DNA of 13,924 bases from DAOUMU01 sp034409055 (lineage in GTDB: Bacteria; Chloroflexota; Anaerolineae; 4572-78; J111). The notes under the pieces are model-generated. The model was given only the letters and a program-made list of their open reading frames with translations, was not told the DNA's origin and did not search any database. Both the position numbers and the translations under genes were made by a program. Location of the stretch: assembly GCA_034409055.1 (NCBI GenBank), contig DAOUMU010000285.1:1-13924 (forward strand), in the 5' to 3' direction. The first letter of the stretch is position 1; every line of letters starts with the position of its first letter. Below, one piece after another: positions 1-6,833 of the stretch.

Positions 1-220
1 CCGCCGAGGTGGTTCGGCTGACAGCATCATCCGCTGGGGGGCGACTGGTTCTCAAGCGGGAGAAGCGGGATGAAACGGCGGAAAGGGATGAACCAGACAT
101 TCCCTATCCCGTCTAGCAGGTGGCTACACTTGCGCCGGCACGCAGTGCAGGTGTGGTTAACGACAAGTGAAGCTGTGGTTGAAGCGTCGTCAAGCAGAAC
201 GGGCCAACGCTGGGTATTTG

Positions 221-297
221 GAAGGATGAAGGATGAAGGATGAAGGATGAAAAGGGGTTAGAAGTTCATCCTTCCGCCTTCTAAATTCATCCTTCTG
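221..297. repeat. Heptamer tandem repeat (GAAGGAT x4) plus inverted counterpart
   Basis: Four perfect copies of GAAGGAT run from 221 to 248. Two TTCATCCTT segments follow at about 266-297. The complementary blocks could fold into a hairpin. Intron 2 has no equivalent at the matching place, so this is a late insertion or expansion inside intron 1. There are no spacers of CRISPR size. Confidence 0.8.
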
Positions 298-395
298 AAA
301 AGGCTCGGTCCAAAATGGACAAGTATTCAGGCTACGTGGTCAAGTCTCACGTAGTAACCATCCGAAAGGATACCGGCCGCGAAGCGAAGCAGCAA

Positions 396-500
396 TCCTT
401 CGGCTGCGCTCAGGACAGGCTCTACGGTCACAACCCCATCACGTTGCGGAACGGGATACCCCGCTGACGGCTTTCAGCCTGTCCTGAGCTTGTCGAAGGG
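396..500. repeat. Two short dispersed palindromic repeats in intron 1
   Basis: One unit lies at 396-420 (TCCTTCGGCTGCGCTCAGGA plus flank) and its inverted relative at 477-500 (CCTGTCCTGAGCTTGTCGAA plus flank). They share the pattern CCTGAGC-N4-GTCGAAGG and its reverse complement. Further members lie in intron 2 at 11581-11605 and 11838-11859. From memory, such units are common in Chloroflexota and some other environmental genomes. Here they sit in peripheral intron loops, where extra hairpins should be tolerated. Confidence 0.65.
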
Positions 501-840
501 CTTTGACTGAGCAGGTAACCAGCCGGATGCCCCAGCGGGTAGGATGCCCTAAGAAGCTAAGGCCCAGGGTAATGCCTGGGATAGGCTGACACGGGACGGG
601 TCTTCGGGTTGGTAAAGGTACGATATGCGGACGTGTCTTAGGCACACGCCTTGAGCGTAGTGAAGACCGGACGATAGTCCACCGCCGACCGTTCATTTGC
701 CAAGCGGCCCACTCCGGTAATGGTTTGGGCTGTGCCAGTGACAATGGCCTGGATACTCAAGAGCCGGATGAGGTAAAAGTCTCACCTCCGGCCAAAGATG
801 AAGCAGCGGCGGGGCCAGCGCTGACCCTGCCGACTGCAAC

Positions 841-981
841 TTATATTGACCCTATCTTGGGCAAGGACCAACTCTCCTGAGTTCTCTATCATTAGCCCCT
901 TATCCTAATTTGTCTTTCATCCACTATCCACAAATAGCCTTCCAATGTTTCTTCTGGCAATGCCTTCATCCATTTTTCATT
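841..981 (-). other. Inter-element segment with a cassette ORF remnant
   Basis: This stretch lies between the intron 1 end and repeat copy A. On the minus strand an open frame runs into copy A and ends with TAA at 892. Its last 29 or so residues (NEKWMKALPEETLEGYLWIV and onward) look protein-like and do not derive from the repeat. The likely reading is the tail of a cassette gene whose front has been replaced by copy A. I do not recognise the protein. The first bases after the intron (TTATATT) may be what is left of an attC core. Confidence 0.35.
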
Positions 982-1119
982 ATTGCCCACCTTATAATGC
1001 CCTTTGGGTGCTGCCCACAGACCCGACGACGGCGACACCGACCCTTTTTCTCTGCACTGTCTCAACCTAACCTTAAAATATCGATCACCCCCTTGACAGT
1101 GCATGTCATCGGTAGGCGG
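982..1119 (-). mobile_element. Copy A: truncated copy of the minus-strand repeat/intron family
   Basis: This segment is nearly identical to the right-hand ends of the elements at 4578-5421 and 8622-9261. All three end at the same point, CATCGGT(A/G)GGCGG on the plus strand. Only about 138 bp is present, and the domain V/VI end seen in the other copies is missing. It contains the inverted arms TGCACTGTCTCAA and TTGACAGTGCA around a 27-nt loop. It begins about 11 bp after the stop codon of the methyltransferase gene at 1131, where an attC would be expected. Confidence 0.75.
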
Positions 1120-1130
1120 CTGGCGCAGAA

Positions 1131-1820
1131 CTACCATACCCCAGGAATGAGACGATAACGTGTCTTTTGCATATAGGCCTGATACCCCGTAAGCTCTCGC
1201 TCAAGGACACGCTCCTCATTCCGAATTCTTGCCACTATAATGGGGATGATCAAGATAGCCGGAAGCATAGCCCAGTAGGACCCCAAGGCCAAGGGAGACA
1301 AGATATACAGCAGCAACGACCCCAAATACATAGGATGGCGAACCAGGGCATACGGCCCGCTACTAATAACTGTCTGCCCTTGCTCCACTTCAATGACGCG
1401 AGAAGCATAACGATTTTCTCGGAAGACAAGAAAAACGATGCCGTAACCCAGTAATACTAAAATATCCGTCAGGATTACCACGCCCACGGGTACATTTGAC
1501 CACCCAAAGCGTTTGTCAAAGCCCGGTAGCACGAAAGCAAGCAGGAAAGGAATGTACGAAAGTTTGATAATCAGTTTTTGCTCCGCTTCTCGTTCTCTCA
1601 TCTTCATCCTACGGGCCAGCAACGCCGGGTCATTTTTGAGCAAATAGATCAAGACAAACAACATCGGAATAAAGAGAATGGCGAGATAAACCCAAGCTTC
1701 CCTATACGCCAATGTTCCAGCCGGCAGAAAAAACATGGCCGATAGCACGAGAATAGCCCCTAAGAAACGCACAAGTACAATTCTGATCAATTCACCTTGC
1801 GAAGTCTGACTACTGTTCAT
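1131..1820 (-). CDS. Isoprenylcysteine carboxyl methyltransferase (ICMT/PEMT)-family membrane protein
   Basis: The product has 229 residues. It is a multi-pass membrane protein with hydrophobic segments at about 14-34, 43-62, 88-100, 112-133 and 166-198. The family signature is in the C-terminal half: GPYALVRHPMYLG at about 155-167, followed by RIRNEERVLERE and a GYQAYMQKTRYRLIPGVW tail. In ICMT and phospholipid methyltransferase relatives these parts bind S-adenosylmethionine. The substrate cannot be told; bacterial members are often annotated only by family. The ATG at 1820 has a GGAG Shine-Dalgarno five bases upstream. The gene lies 45 bp from the attC of the neighbouring cassette. Its own attC position is taken by repeat copy A, so this cassette may no longer be mobile. 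Confidence 0.85.
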   Translation of the reverse strand: MNSSQTSQGELIRIVLVRFLGAILVLSAMFFLPAGTLAYREAWVYLAILFIPMLFVLIYLLKNDPALLARRMKMREREAEQKLIIKLSYIPFLLAFVLPGFDKRFGWSNVPVGVVILTDILVLLGYGIVFLVFRENRYASRVIEVEQGQTVISSGPYALVRHPMYLGSLLLYILSPLALGSYWAMLPAILIIPIIVARIRNEERVLERELTGYQAYMQKTRYRLIPGVW

Positions 1821-1865
1821 AATGTCTCCTTACCCAATCAAACAGCCTGACATCCCTGTGTCGCA

Positions 1866-1993
1866 CCCCAACAGCAGAGTTCAACGGCCTGGGGCGGGTT
1901 GAGAAAAAGTATCCACCCTGAATCTAGACTGCGTTGACAACTGAACCTTCGCGTGGGGCGCAGCCACACGTCCGCTGGAACGACTGGTTGGGC
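1866..1993 (-). other. attC recombination site (cassette of the SRPBCC-like gene)
   Basis: This is a 128 bp imperfect palindrome. On the minus strand the gene-proximal core is GCCCAAC (1993-1987) and the distal core is GTTGGGG (1872-1866). The inner arms pair: CAGAGTTCAACGG on the left with CCGCTGGAACGACTG on the right. It sits between the SRPBCC-like gene and the next cassette gene, in the orientation expected for minus-strand cassettes. Confidence 0.75.
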
Positions 1994-2084
1994 CGCGTTC
2001 ACCCCCTCCTCCACCCATCATAACAGCCAGCCTGATTAGGAACACGTAACTTGTCACCAAATCTTACGAACGTCCATTCATGTT

Positions 2085-2669
2085 CTATCCACACTCCGCC
2101 GCGCGCTTGATCTGCTTCAGCATCTCGCCGCGGATCAACCCGCTAAAGAAACCGATCAGTGCCCAGTACAATCGGAATAGCCGCCGACTGGCCGGGTCTG
2201 GCACGCGTACGCGGGTTTCGGTCGTCACGCGGACGTCAGCATCTAACGTGGGCGCGATGTGGAAATTCATCACCGCTTTCGCATAGGTTGGGTCATCAAA
2301 ACACAGAAACGCCGCTCCGTCAGCCAGTTTCACCTGGTTTTGCACTGGCTGCCAAAATTTGCCGACCAAGCCAATGACGATTTCCTCGTTCGGCGCTTCA
2401 GCCACTTGCACAAAGCCCGCGTGGCCGAGCATTTGGAGAAATGGCTGTCCCGGCGGCTGTTGTCCGATCACTGCCTGCCCCGGTACTGTGAGCAGAGCCG
2501 GCAGTCGGCGCAACCAGAACAAGAATCGGGAGATTGGCAAATCGCTCACACACATTGACTGAATAGTGTGATACACGACTTCAGGGGATGCACGAACTTG
2601 GATCGAGTGAATTTCATTTAAGTCGTACTGCGGCAATACTTGCTCAAGAAGCGTCAGACTTGTATTCAT
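2085..2669 (-). CDS. SRPBCC-like (START-fold) protein of unknown ligand
   Basis: The product has 194 residues and no signal peptide. It opens with a strand typical of the SRPBCC fold (HSIQVRASPEVVYHTIQSM, residues about 21-39). It continues with a hydrophobic patch (RLPALLTVPG), a GLVGKFWQPV segment at about 100-109, FLCFDDPTYAKAVMNFHI, and a TTETRVRVPDPASRRLFRLYWALI stretch near the C-terminus. This matches, from memory, a family of SRPBCC proteins annotated only as hypothetical. SRPBCC domains bind hydrophobic small molecules; no ligand or reaction can be inferred. The ATG at 2669 follows GGAGAG and AGGAAA. It is a single-gene cassette with its attC at 1866-1993, 91 bp beyond the stop, and it is more GC-rich than several neighbours. 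Confidence 0.7.
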   Translation of the reverse strand: MNTSLTLLEQVLPQYDLNEIHSIQVRASPEVVYHTIQSMCVSDLPISRFLFWLRRLPALLTVPGQAVIGQQPPGQPFLQMLGHAGFVQVAEAPNEEIVIGLVGKFWQPVQNQVKLADGAAFLCFDDPTYAKAVMNFHIAPTLDADVRVTTETRVRVPDPASRRLFRLYWALIGFFSGLIRGEMLKQIKRAAECG

Positions 2670-2718
2670 TTTCCTATTCTCTCCGCTGAATTAATTGGAT
2701 CATGAGTGTCTAACAGCA

Positions 2719-2810
2719 GCCCAACGGCAAGAAGTTCACCTGCCGCCGTGCAGGCCGGGATACCTCAAGCACCGGCGCGGTAGGCGGTCAGGTGCAACGA
2801 CGGGTTGGGC
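2719..2810 (-). other. attC recombination site (cassette of the lipoprotein gene)
   Basis: This is a 92 bp imperfect palindrome with cores GCCCAAC (gene-proximal, 2810-2804 on the minus strand) and GTTGGGC (2725-2719). The arms GTTCACCTGCCGCC and GGCGGTCAGGTGCAAC pair with one extra base on one side, as is normal for attC. It starts 21 bp after the lipoprotein stop codon. Confidence 0.85.
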
Positions 2811-2831
2811 GCGACGGCGGATAGACTGCCG

Positions 2832-3464
2832 TTATTGGCCGCTGAATTTGAAGGTGGCGATGATCCGGTCAATCCATTCACGATTTGAGGCCACGACCTC
2901 CCCCCTCTGAAAAGGCTCGGCCTGATTCCCGGTCAACTGCTGCGGTTCAACCAGCACTTCATAGATCAGATCGTTATGGACGGCTACGATTTGAGTGGTG
3001 ATGCCCGCTGGCCCCACAGGCAGATCATCGACGCGGAGCGCGCGCACGCCATCGAGTGTGATCTGCTGAATCGACAGCCCTGTCAGCACTTCCGGATCAT
3101 AGGCAATGATCGCGCTGTGGGCAAGCAATGGCTTTGGTTCAGCCAGTGACAGATTCTCAGTGTTCACACGGACCGCGATGGATACCTTGTATGTGACAGC
3201 ACGTGGTTCGTTGTAGTAGAACGAGTCATTCGGTTCGAGTACTTTCGTGCCCGGGAAAAGGACATCCGAGGATGATAGGCCATTGCGGAGGGAATACAGT
3301 TCCAACGGATAACTGATCTCGTAGCCACTGTCCGCCTTGAATGTTTTCCAATGCACAGTGGATAAGGTGTCTGGCGTGGCCTGACCCGTCGATGGCGGGC
3401 CGGACGAGCAACCCATGAGTGTTGTGGTCCCCACCAGTATCCAGAGTAAAGCGATTCTGATCAT
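2832..3464 (-). CDS. Predicted lipoprotein, function unknown
   Basis: The product has 210 residues when started at the ATG at 3464, which follows a GAGGAAAAAA Shine-Dalgarno. A longer frame reaches 3503 but would place a polar stretch before the signal peptide. The N-terminus is a lipoprotein signal: MIRIALLWILVGTTTLMGC, lipobox LMGC with Cys19, then a Ser/Gly/Pro/Thr-rich linker. The mature part is a globular beta-rich domain beginning with a YEISYP segment and ending in REWIDRIIATFKF. This resembles the small envelope domains of the PsbP or DUF1795 kind, in which a surface protein ends in a 'dqIlaTFkF' strand; that comparison is from memory. It is expected to be anchored outside the cytoplasmic membrane. 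It is a one-gene cassette with an attC 21 bp downstream. Confidence 0.75.
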   Translation of the reverse strand: MIRIALLWILVGTTTLMGCSSGPPSTGQATPDTLSTVHWKTFKADSGYEISYPLELYSLRNGLSSSDVLFPGTKVLEPNDSFYYNEPRAVTYKVSIAVRVNTENLSLAEPKPLLAHSAIIAYDPEVLTGLSIQQITLDGVRALRVDDLPVGPAGITTQIVAVHNDLIYEVLVEPQQLTGNQAEPFQRGEVVASNREWIDRIIATFKFSGQ

Positions 3465-3546
3465 TTTTTTCCTCGTCTGCTGTAAGTCAAGGGAAGACGA
3501 CATACAGGCGCGTCTGCGGCAGTACTTATCTCGTCACGTATGCCGC

Positions 3547-3679
3547 GCCCAACAGCACGCGCATAAGCCGCCTGCGGGTTTCGCAGTGTCACCCACCAAA
3601 ATCCGAAATGCTTCAAAGACGAAATCTGGCAACAAGAGGACACTCGATTAGCAGGTCGGCTTCATGCGCTGGGTTAGCC
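3547..3679 (-). other. attC recombination site (cassette of the CPBP gene)
   Basis: This is a 133 bp imperfect palindrome with cores GGCTAAC (3679-3673 on the minus strand) and GTTGGGC (3553-3547). The arms GCACGCGCATAAGCCG and CGGCTTCATGCGCT pair almost perfectly. It starts three bases after the stop codon of the CPBP gene, the compact arrangement typical of gene cassettes. Confidence 0.88.
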
Positions 3680-3682
3680 GGC

Positions 3683-4546
3683 TCACTCCAAGGCCAGAAC
3701 TTCCCGGTGCGTAAGCGTCTGTGGTCCCCAGATGATGACAATCACTATGACCATTATCAGAATCAAGACCGTTCCATACAGATGCATGGTTTCAGGAACT
3801 GGGTACACAAAGCTGAACGTGAAGTTGTAGGCGAAGTGAAGCAGAATAGCCGACAGGATGCTGCGCCGATTGTTATTGTACACCCACGTTATCGGTACAG
3901 AAAGCAACGTCATCCGCAGCATGAACAACCAGAAAAGCGTTGTTCCAAAGCCCCATTCATAGTAGAAGTTGCCTCCGCCTCGGATGAAGAACAGCGGCCC
4001 ATGCCACACCGACCAGAAGAATCCCACTACCAGGCTTGAGACCAGCGCGCTCCACCTCGCCTGCAAGGCAGCTATGGCATAGCCTCGCCAGCCCAACTCT
4101 TCCGAGAGAGGCCCCAACAGAGCAACTTGCAGAGCTATCACCGGCAACCACAACACCAACAACGGTTCAGCCGCCAACGCCGCCAGATAGGGAAAGAACG
4201 GCACACTTCTTCCGGCCAACACCTCCACCCAGACGCTGAGCGTAGCCAGCACAGGGAATACCAGCAACATGAAAGCGTACCACCCTCGGCCAATTCGCCT
4301 GAAACTGAACACCCGTTGCCAGAAGTCCCGTCGGCCTGCCTGGTCCTGCGTTCGGTAGACCATGACGACACCGCTGATTGAGGGGCCAAACCCACCCAGA
4401 AAGAAGAGAATCCCGAGGGGGAACGAGGGTCTGCTCTGGCTCATGACTGCTGCTGGAACCCAGAACAGCCAACTCAGGATGAAAGCCAGCGCGAAGAAAA
4501 ACCAAGGACTGGCGCGTTTTTCAGGGGTGACCTTTTGCTCTTTCAT
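3683..4546 (-). CDS. CPBP-family intramembrane glutamic protease (CAAX/Abi-like)
   Basis: The product has 287 residues from the ATG at 4546. An upstream in-frame extension to 4672 is rejected because it runs through the end of intron B. There are about eight hydrophobic segments. The three CPBP motifs are present: EExxxR as SEELGWRGY (Glu149, Glu150, Arg154), FFWSVWHGP with His182, and LLHFAYN with His237. These residues form the active site in Rce1-type proteases. Bacterial members act in the cytoplasmic membrane and are linked to bacteriocin self-immunity, peptide maturation or regulated proteolysis; the substrate is unknown here. AAAAGG lies about ten bases before the start. It is a single-gene cassette: attC follows three bases after the stop and intron B ends 31 bp upstream. 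Confidence 0.85.
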   Translation of the reverse strand: MKEQKVTPEKRASPWFFFALAFILSWLFWVPAAVMSQSRPSFPLGILFFLGGFGPSISGVVMVYRTQDQAGRRDFWQRVFSFRRIGRGWYAFMLLVFPVLATLSVWVEVLAGRSVPFFPYLAALAAEPLLVLWLPVIALQVALLGPLSEELGWRGYAIAALQARWSALVSSLVVGFFWSVWHGPLFFIRGGGNFYYEWGFGTTLFWLFMLRMTLLSVPITWVYNNNRRSILSAILLHFAYNFTFSFVYPVPETMHLYGTVLILIMVIVIVIIWGPQTLTHREVLALE

Positions 4547-4618
4547 TGGCCCGACCTTTTCGCTTTCCAAGCAGCCGGTCGGGTAGCAGGGCAGCGTTGT
4601 CGCTGCCCCGCCCCCTAA

Positions 4619-4652
4619 GAACGGCTCGTGACAGTTTCCCGTCAGGCCGCTC
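4619..4652 (-). ncRNA. Group II intron domain V of copy B
   Basis: A 34-nt hairpin with stem GAGCGGC/GCCGTTC, a two-base bulge and an upper stem GACGG/CTGTC capped by GAAA. This is the catalytic core of group II ribozymes. The AGC triad is intact, so the RNA core may still be active if a maturase is supplied elsewhere. Confidence 0.8.
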
Positions 4653-4920
4653 AAGCATCTCAAAGCCTCCACTGGTCAATAGGACGCGCTCACAGAAGCC
4701 TGGCCTCTGTGAACTTCACGATACACCCTTGGAGCCGCCACACGGTTTCTCCATTAACGGGCGCACCCGTTCGGATTACTCCTTACCGTCATCTGCCTGC
4801 CCGTTTTAAGGTGGTTGGCCAAGCTTTCTCGTGACGAGACACCTGCTGGAAGTCTGCCCGCTTTCGTGTGGGGCAAAGTCTGAACCCCTATCTCTCTCGT
4901 TACATGTCAGTATAAATTAA

Positions 4921-5109
4921 CTCCACCTCTGGCAGATTGGCCAGCCACAGCGACCCGGTCGCCTCTCACCCGGTCAGTTTATTCGCTACCACCTGCTCAA
5001 ACTGGGCCTGGGCGATGACCTGACCTTCATTGTTCGGGCTGGGGTCAAACGGCTCATCCCCTCCCCGGAGCAGCTTAAGACCGACCGGCCTGACCTGTTC
5101 ACGGATTAA
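4921..5109 (+). pseudogene. Coding-like fragment inside intron copy B, unknown protein C-terminus
   Basis: A plus-strand open frame ends with TAA at 5107-5109. Its last 45 residues (GQFIRYHLLKLGLGDDLTFI, then VRAGVKRLIPSPEQLKTDRP and DLFTD) have the composition of a folded protein. The preceding 17 codons lie in sequence shared with copy C and are probably not native to the protein. There is no start codon or Shine-Dalgarno. The fragment lies within the extra unit bounded by CTCTCACCC at 4963-4971 and 5164-5172, and looks like a captured gene end. I do not recognise the family. Confidence 0.4.
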
Positions 5110-5172
5110 CCGCCGCTTCTGACCGGCTGGGCTGACAATTGAACCTTTTTGCCCGCCCTCCGTCTCTCACCC
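4963..5172. repeat. Roughly 200 bp insertion in copy B bounded by 9-bp direct repeats
   Basis: CTCTCACCC occurs at 4963-4971 and 5164-5172. Copy C has a single related CTCTCATCC at the equivalent place, followed directly by the shared AGCCACGGTGGG sequence. Copy B therefore gained about 201 bp, or copy C lost it by recombination between the short repeats. Confidence 0.7.
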
Positions 5173-5477
5173 AGCCACGGTGGGCTTACTGCCCCCTGTC
5201 CCAAAACTGACCCTTTTACCTCCCATTTTTGGCCTGTGGACAGCGTGGATACTTATGCCCTTTGGGTACAACTCTTCGAGATTGCCCACCTTATAATGCC
5301 CTTTGGGTGCTGCCCATAGACCCGACGACGACGGCGACACCGACCCTTTTTCTCTGCACTGTCTCAACCTAACCTTAAAATATCGACCACCCCCTTGACA
5401 GTGCATGTCATCGGTGGGCGGATTTTACGGGCTGAAACTAACTCCGCTTGCACAACCGCCCCGGCCATACGGTTTCC

Positions 5478-6101
5478 TCATTTATGCCCTGTCACACAGA
5501 TAAATTCTCGATGTCGATCCCCACTCCTGATCTCTTTGATCTCTCTGAAGCCAGCTTTGACCAACATTTGCTGAACCTCTTCTTCCTCATATGTCTTGAC
5601 CCCGTATTGCACAAACCCTTTTTTCTCTAAATCTTTCTTGCAGGTGTAAGTCAAGACAACCTGACCTTCTTTCTCAAGGATGCGATAAATCTCTGCAATT
5701 CCTTGTTCGACATCGCTCCAATAAAATATAGAATTCACCGAACTCACTTTGGTAAAATACCCGTCAGGATATGGCAACGTTTCAACTCGTCCACATTGAA
5801 TATCTACTCTCCCTGCCTTAATCTCTTCTTGATACCGCGCCCGACAGTTTTCCACCATCACCGGCGACACGTCAATCCCCGCTACCAATCCCCGTTTTAC
5901 TTTGGGTATGATCCTGTCAAGCAAGTAGCCCCCACCAAACCCAATATCGAGCACTCGCTCCTCTTCTTTCAATTCTAAATGGGCAAATGTAACCTCATTC
6001 AACTTGGCATTTCTCTTGTTCCACAGAGGGCCAAGTACGAATTTTCCGATAATTCCGGTAGGATTACTCAATTGACGAGCAAGATACTGCTGCAATATCA
6101 T
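5478..6101 (-). CDS. Class I SAM-dependent methyltransferase (UbiE/Methyltransf_11-like)
   Basis: The product has 207 residues and is soluble. Motif I for S-adenosylmethionine binding is VLDIGFGGG at residues 50-58. The acidic residue after strand 2 is Asp77 in GIDVSP. A VETLPYPDGYFTKVSSVNSIFYW segment at about 106-128 supplies the usual motif between strands 4 and 5. The N-terminal LSNPTGIIGKFV...WNKRNAKLN region is typical of small-molecule methyltransferases related to UbiE. The methyl acceptor is unknown. The ATG at 6101 gives a complete family-length protein, but no strong Shine-Dalgarno is visible. Intron copy B begins 56 bp after the stop, and no clear attC is seen there. The degenerate attC of the upstream cassette lies before the start. 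Confidence 0.85.
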   Translation of the reverse strand: MILQQYLARQLSNPTGIIGKFVLGPLWNKRNAKLNEVTFAHLELKEEERVLDIGFGGGYLLDRIIPKVKRGLVAGIDVSPVMVENCRARYQEEIKAGRVDIQCGRVETLPYPDGYFTKVSSVNSIFYWSDVEQGIAEIYRILEKEGQVVLTYTCKKDLEKKGFVQYGVKTYEEEEVQQMLVKAGFREIKEIRSGDRHREFICVTGHK

Positions 6102-6144
6102 ATCAATGCTCTGGTTCGCAATTATTCTGGCTTTTCCGCTTATC

Positions 6145-6238
6145 CGTCAACGCCTAAATTGACCGGCACCACAAATTGCCTCGTCAACCAAAACGGTGTT
6201 CTACAAAACACCGCTGCTTGTCTGCAAATCTGTTAGCC
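6145..6238 (-). other. Possible degenerate attC site (cassette of the VOC gene)
   Basis: On the minus strand GGCTAAC (6238-6232) matches the gene-proximal core of the site at 3547-3679 and contains the TAA stop of the VOC gene. A central hairpin CGGTGTT/AACACCG is present, and CGTCAAC at 6145-6151 could be the distal core. The outer arms pair poorly, so this is proposed mainly from position and the core sequence. Confidence 0.4.
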
Positions 6239-6646
6239 TTCGCTCTTGTCCCCTCGATTCCAAGATCCAATCTCGATGATATTCCCCTCTGGATCAGCAA
6301 TCATCGCAGAATGCATACCCCACGGCTCATCGCGAGGAGCATAAATGGATCGAGCGCCCGCTTTGACTATCCGCTCGAATTCACGGTCTGCCTCCGCCGA
6401 GGTAGGCAGATCAATCGCCAGTTCGAAAGTGCCATTCAAGCCACTGGGATAGGTGGGGGTTTGACCTAAAAGGTTGGGCAGTTGTGTTCGTTCATACATG
6501 GAAAATCGAATGCCTTCGTGTTTGAATTCGGCATAGGGGCCTTTACCATCCCATACTATCTCGAAACCGAGGACATCTCGATAGAACGCCACCATACGAT
6601 GAAGGTCATTCACAAAGATCCCGATCATATCAAACCGTGTACCCAT
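6233..6646 (-). CDS. VOC-superfamily (glyoxalase/bleomycin-resistance-like) protein
   Basis: The product has 137 residues from the ATG at 6646, which is preceded by GGAG ten bases upstream. A longer in-frame extension to 6721 reads through the attC of the next cassette and is rejected. The two beta-alpha-beta-beta-beta modules of the vicinal oxygen chelate fold are visible: IGIFVNDLHRMVAFYRDVLG at about 8-27 and FELAIDLPTSAEADREFERI at about 74-93. The closing DPEGNIIEIGSW at 118-129 carries the usual metal-ligand Glu125. Members include glyoxalases, dioxygenases and antibiotic-binding or thiol-transfer resistance proteins, and the sequence does not separate these. The stop codon lies within the attC-like core immediately downstream. 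Confidence 0.85.
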   Translation of the reverse strand: MGTRFDMIGIFVNDLHRMVAFYRDVLGFEIVWDGKGPYAEFKHEGIRFSMYERTQLPNLLGQTPTYPSGLNGTFELAIDLPTSAEADREFERIVKAGARSIYAPRDEPWGMHSAMIADPEGNIIEIGSWNRGDKSEG

Positions 6647-6677
6647 TGTGTTTATTCTCCAGATTATGTAATGATCC

Positions 6678-6804
6678 GCCCAACGCCCAAAATTTAGCCG
6701 ATTGCGGGCCAGCGAAATCACCTTGAATAATCAGAGCCTCCGCTGGCGAGGTATGGTTGATAAAAACGGGCTGTAGCAATTCGGCTACAATTTTTTTGTT
6801 AGGC
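6678..6804 (-). other. attC recombination site (cassette of the esterase gene)
   Basis: This is a 127 bp imperfect palindrome with both cores matching consensus: GCCTAAC (6804-6798 on the minus strand) and GTTGGGC (6684-6678). The arms AAAATTTAGCCGATTG and CAATTCGGCTACAATTTT pair with single-base bulges. It starts 29 bp after the esterase stop and lies 31 bp upstream of the VOC start. It is one of the best sites in the window. Confidence 0.9.
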
Positions 6805-6833
6805 AGAGACCAGCATTGAAAAAATACGTCTGC

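Larger units (their letters stand above)
1..840 (+). mobile_element. ORF-less group II intron, 5' end outside the window (intron 1)
   Basis: This is the 3' part of a group II ribozyme with no reverse-transcriptase ORF. Domain V is recognisable at 761-793 (GAGCCGGATGAGG, an AAAA loop, then CTCACCTCCGGCC). A domain VI hairpin at about 804-840 runs up to CTGCAAC, an AY end. Long stretches match the complete intron at 11058-11915, for instance the near-identical block 688-734. The domain V 3' strand differs from the usual CACGTCCGGTTC, so the copy may no longer splice. It also carries extra sequence absent from intron 2: four tandem 7-bp repeats at 221-248, a complementary segment at about 266-297, and two short palindromic repeats (396-420 and 477-500). 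It lies antisense to the cassette genes. The 5' end and target site are not visible. The group II assignment is firm; subclass C is inferred from its relative. Confidence 0.8.
4578..5421 (-). mobile_element. ORF-less group II intron-like element on the minus strand (copy B)
   Basis: At its 3' end (low coordinates) is a textbook 34-nt domain V at 4652-4619. It begins GAGCGGCC, has a GAAA tetraloop on GACGG/CTGTC, and ends CACGAGCCGTTC with the two-base bulge. Domain VI follows and the element ends CCCGAC at 4578. There is no reverse transcriptase. The other end is set by homology with copies A and C at 5421. A clear GTGYG start was not found there, so the true 5' splice site is unresolved and the outermost bases may be flanking sequence. 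It starts 56 bp after the SAM-methyltransferase stop, where an attC should be. Compared with copy C it has about 200 bp extra, bounded by CTCTCACCC repeats. Confidence 0.75.

Noticed and set aside
221..248. Possible CRISPR repeats
   Set aside because: The units are 7 bp, directly adjacent and without spacers.
439..744. A 101-codon minus-strand open frame in intron 1
   Set aside because: It lies over conserved intron RNA, has no Shine-Dalgarno, and its product is low-complexity Arg/Pro-rich; part of it translates a palindromic repeat.
4547..4672. N-terminal extension of the CPBP protease
   Set aside because: It translates intron domains V and VI; the ATG at 4546 begins a normal-length family member.
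5167..5406. A shared 78-82 codon minus-strand frame in copies A, B and C (also 9010-9246 and 892-1137)
   Set aside because: The differences between copies are mostly amino-acid changing and there is no ribosome binding site. The three-base length difference falls in a CGA/CGACGA repeat, so it is better explained by repeat DNA than by a protein.
6647..6721. N-terminal extension of the VOC protein
   Set aside because: It reads through the neighbouring attC site; the ATG at 6646 has a good Shine-Dalgarno.
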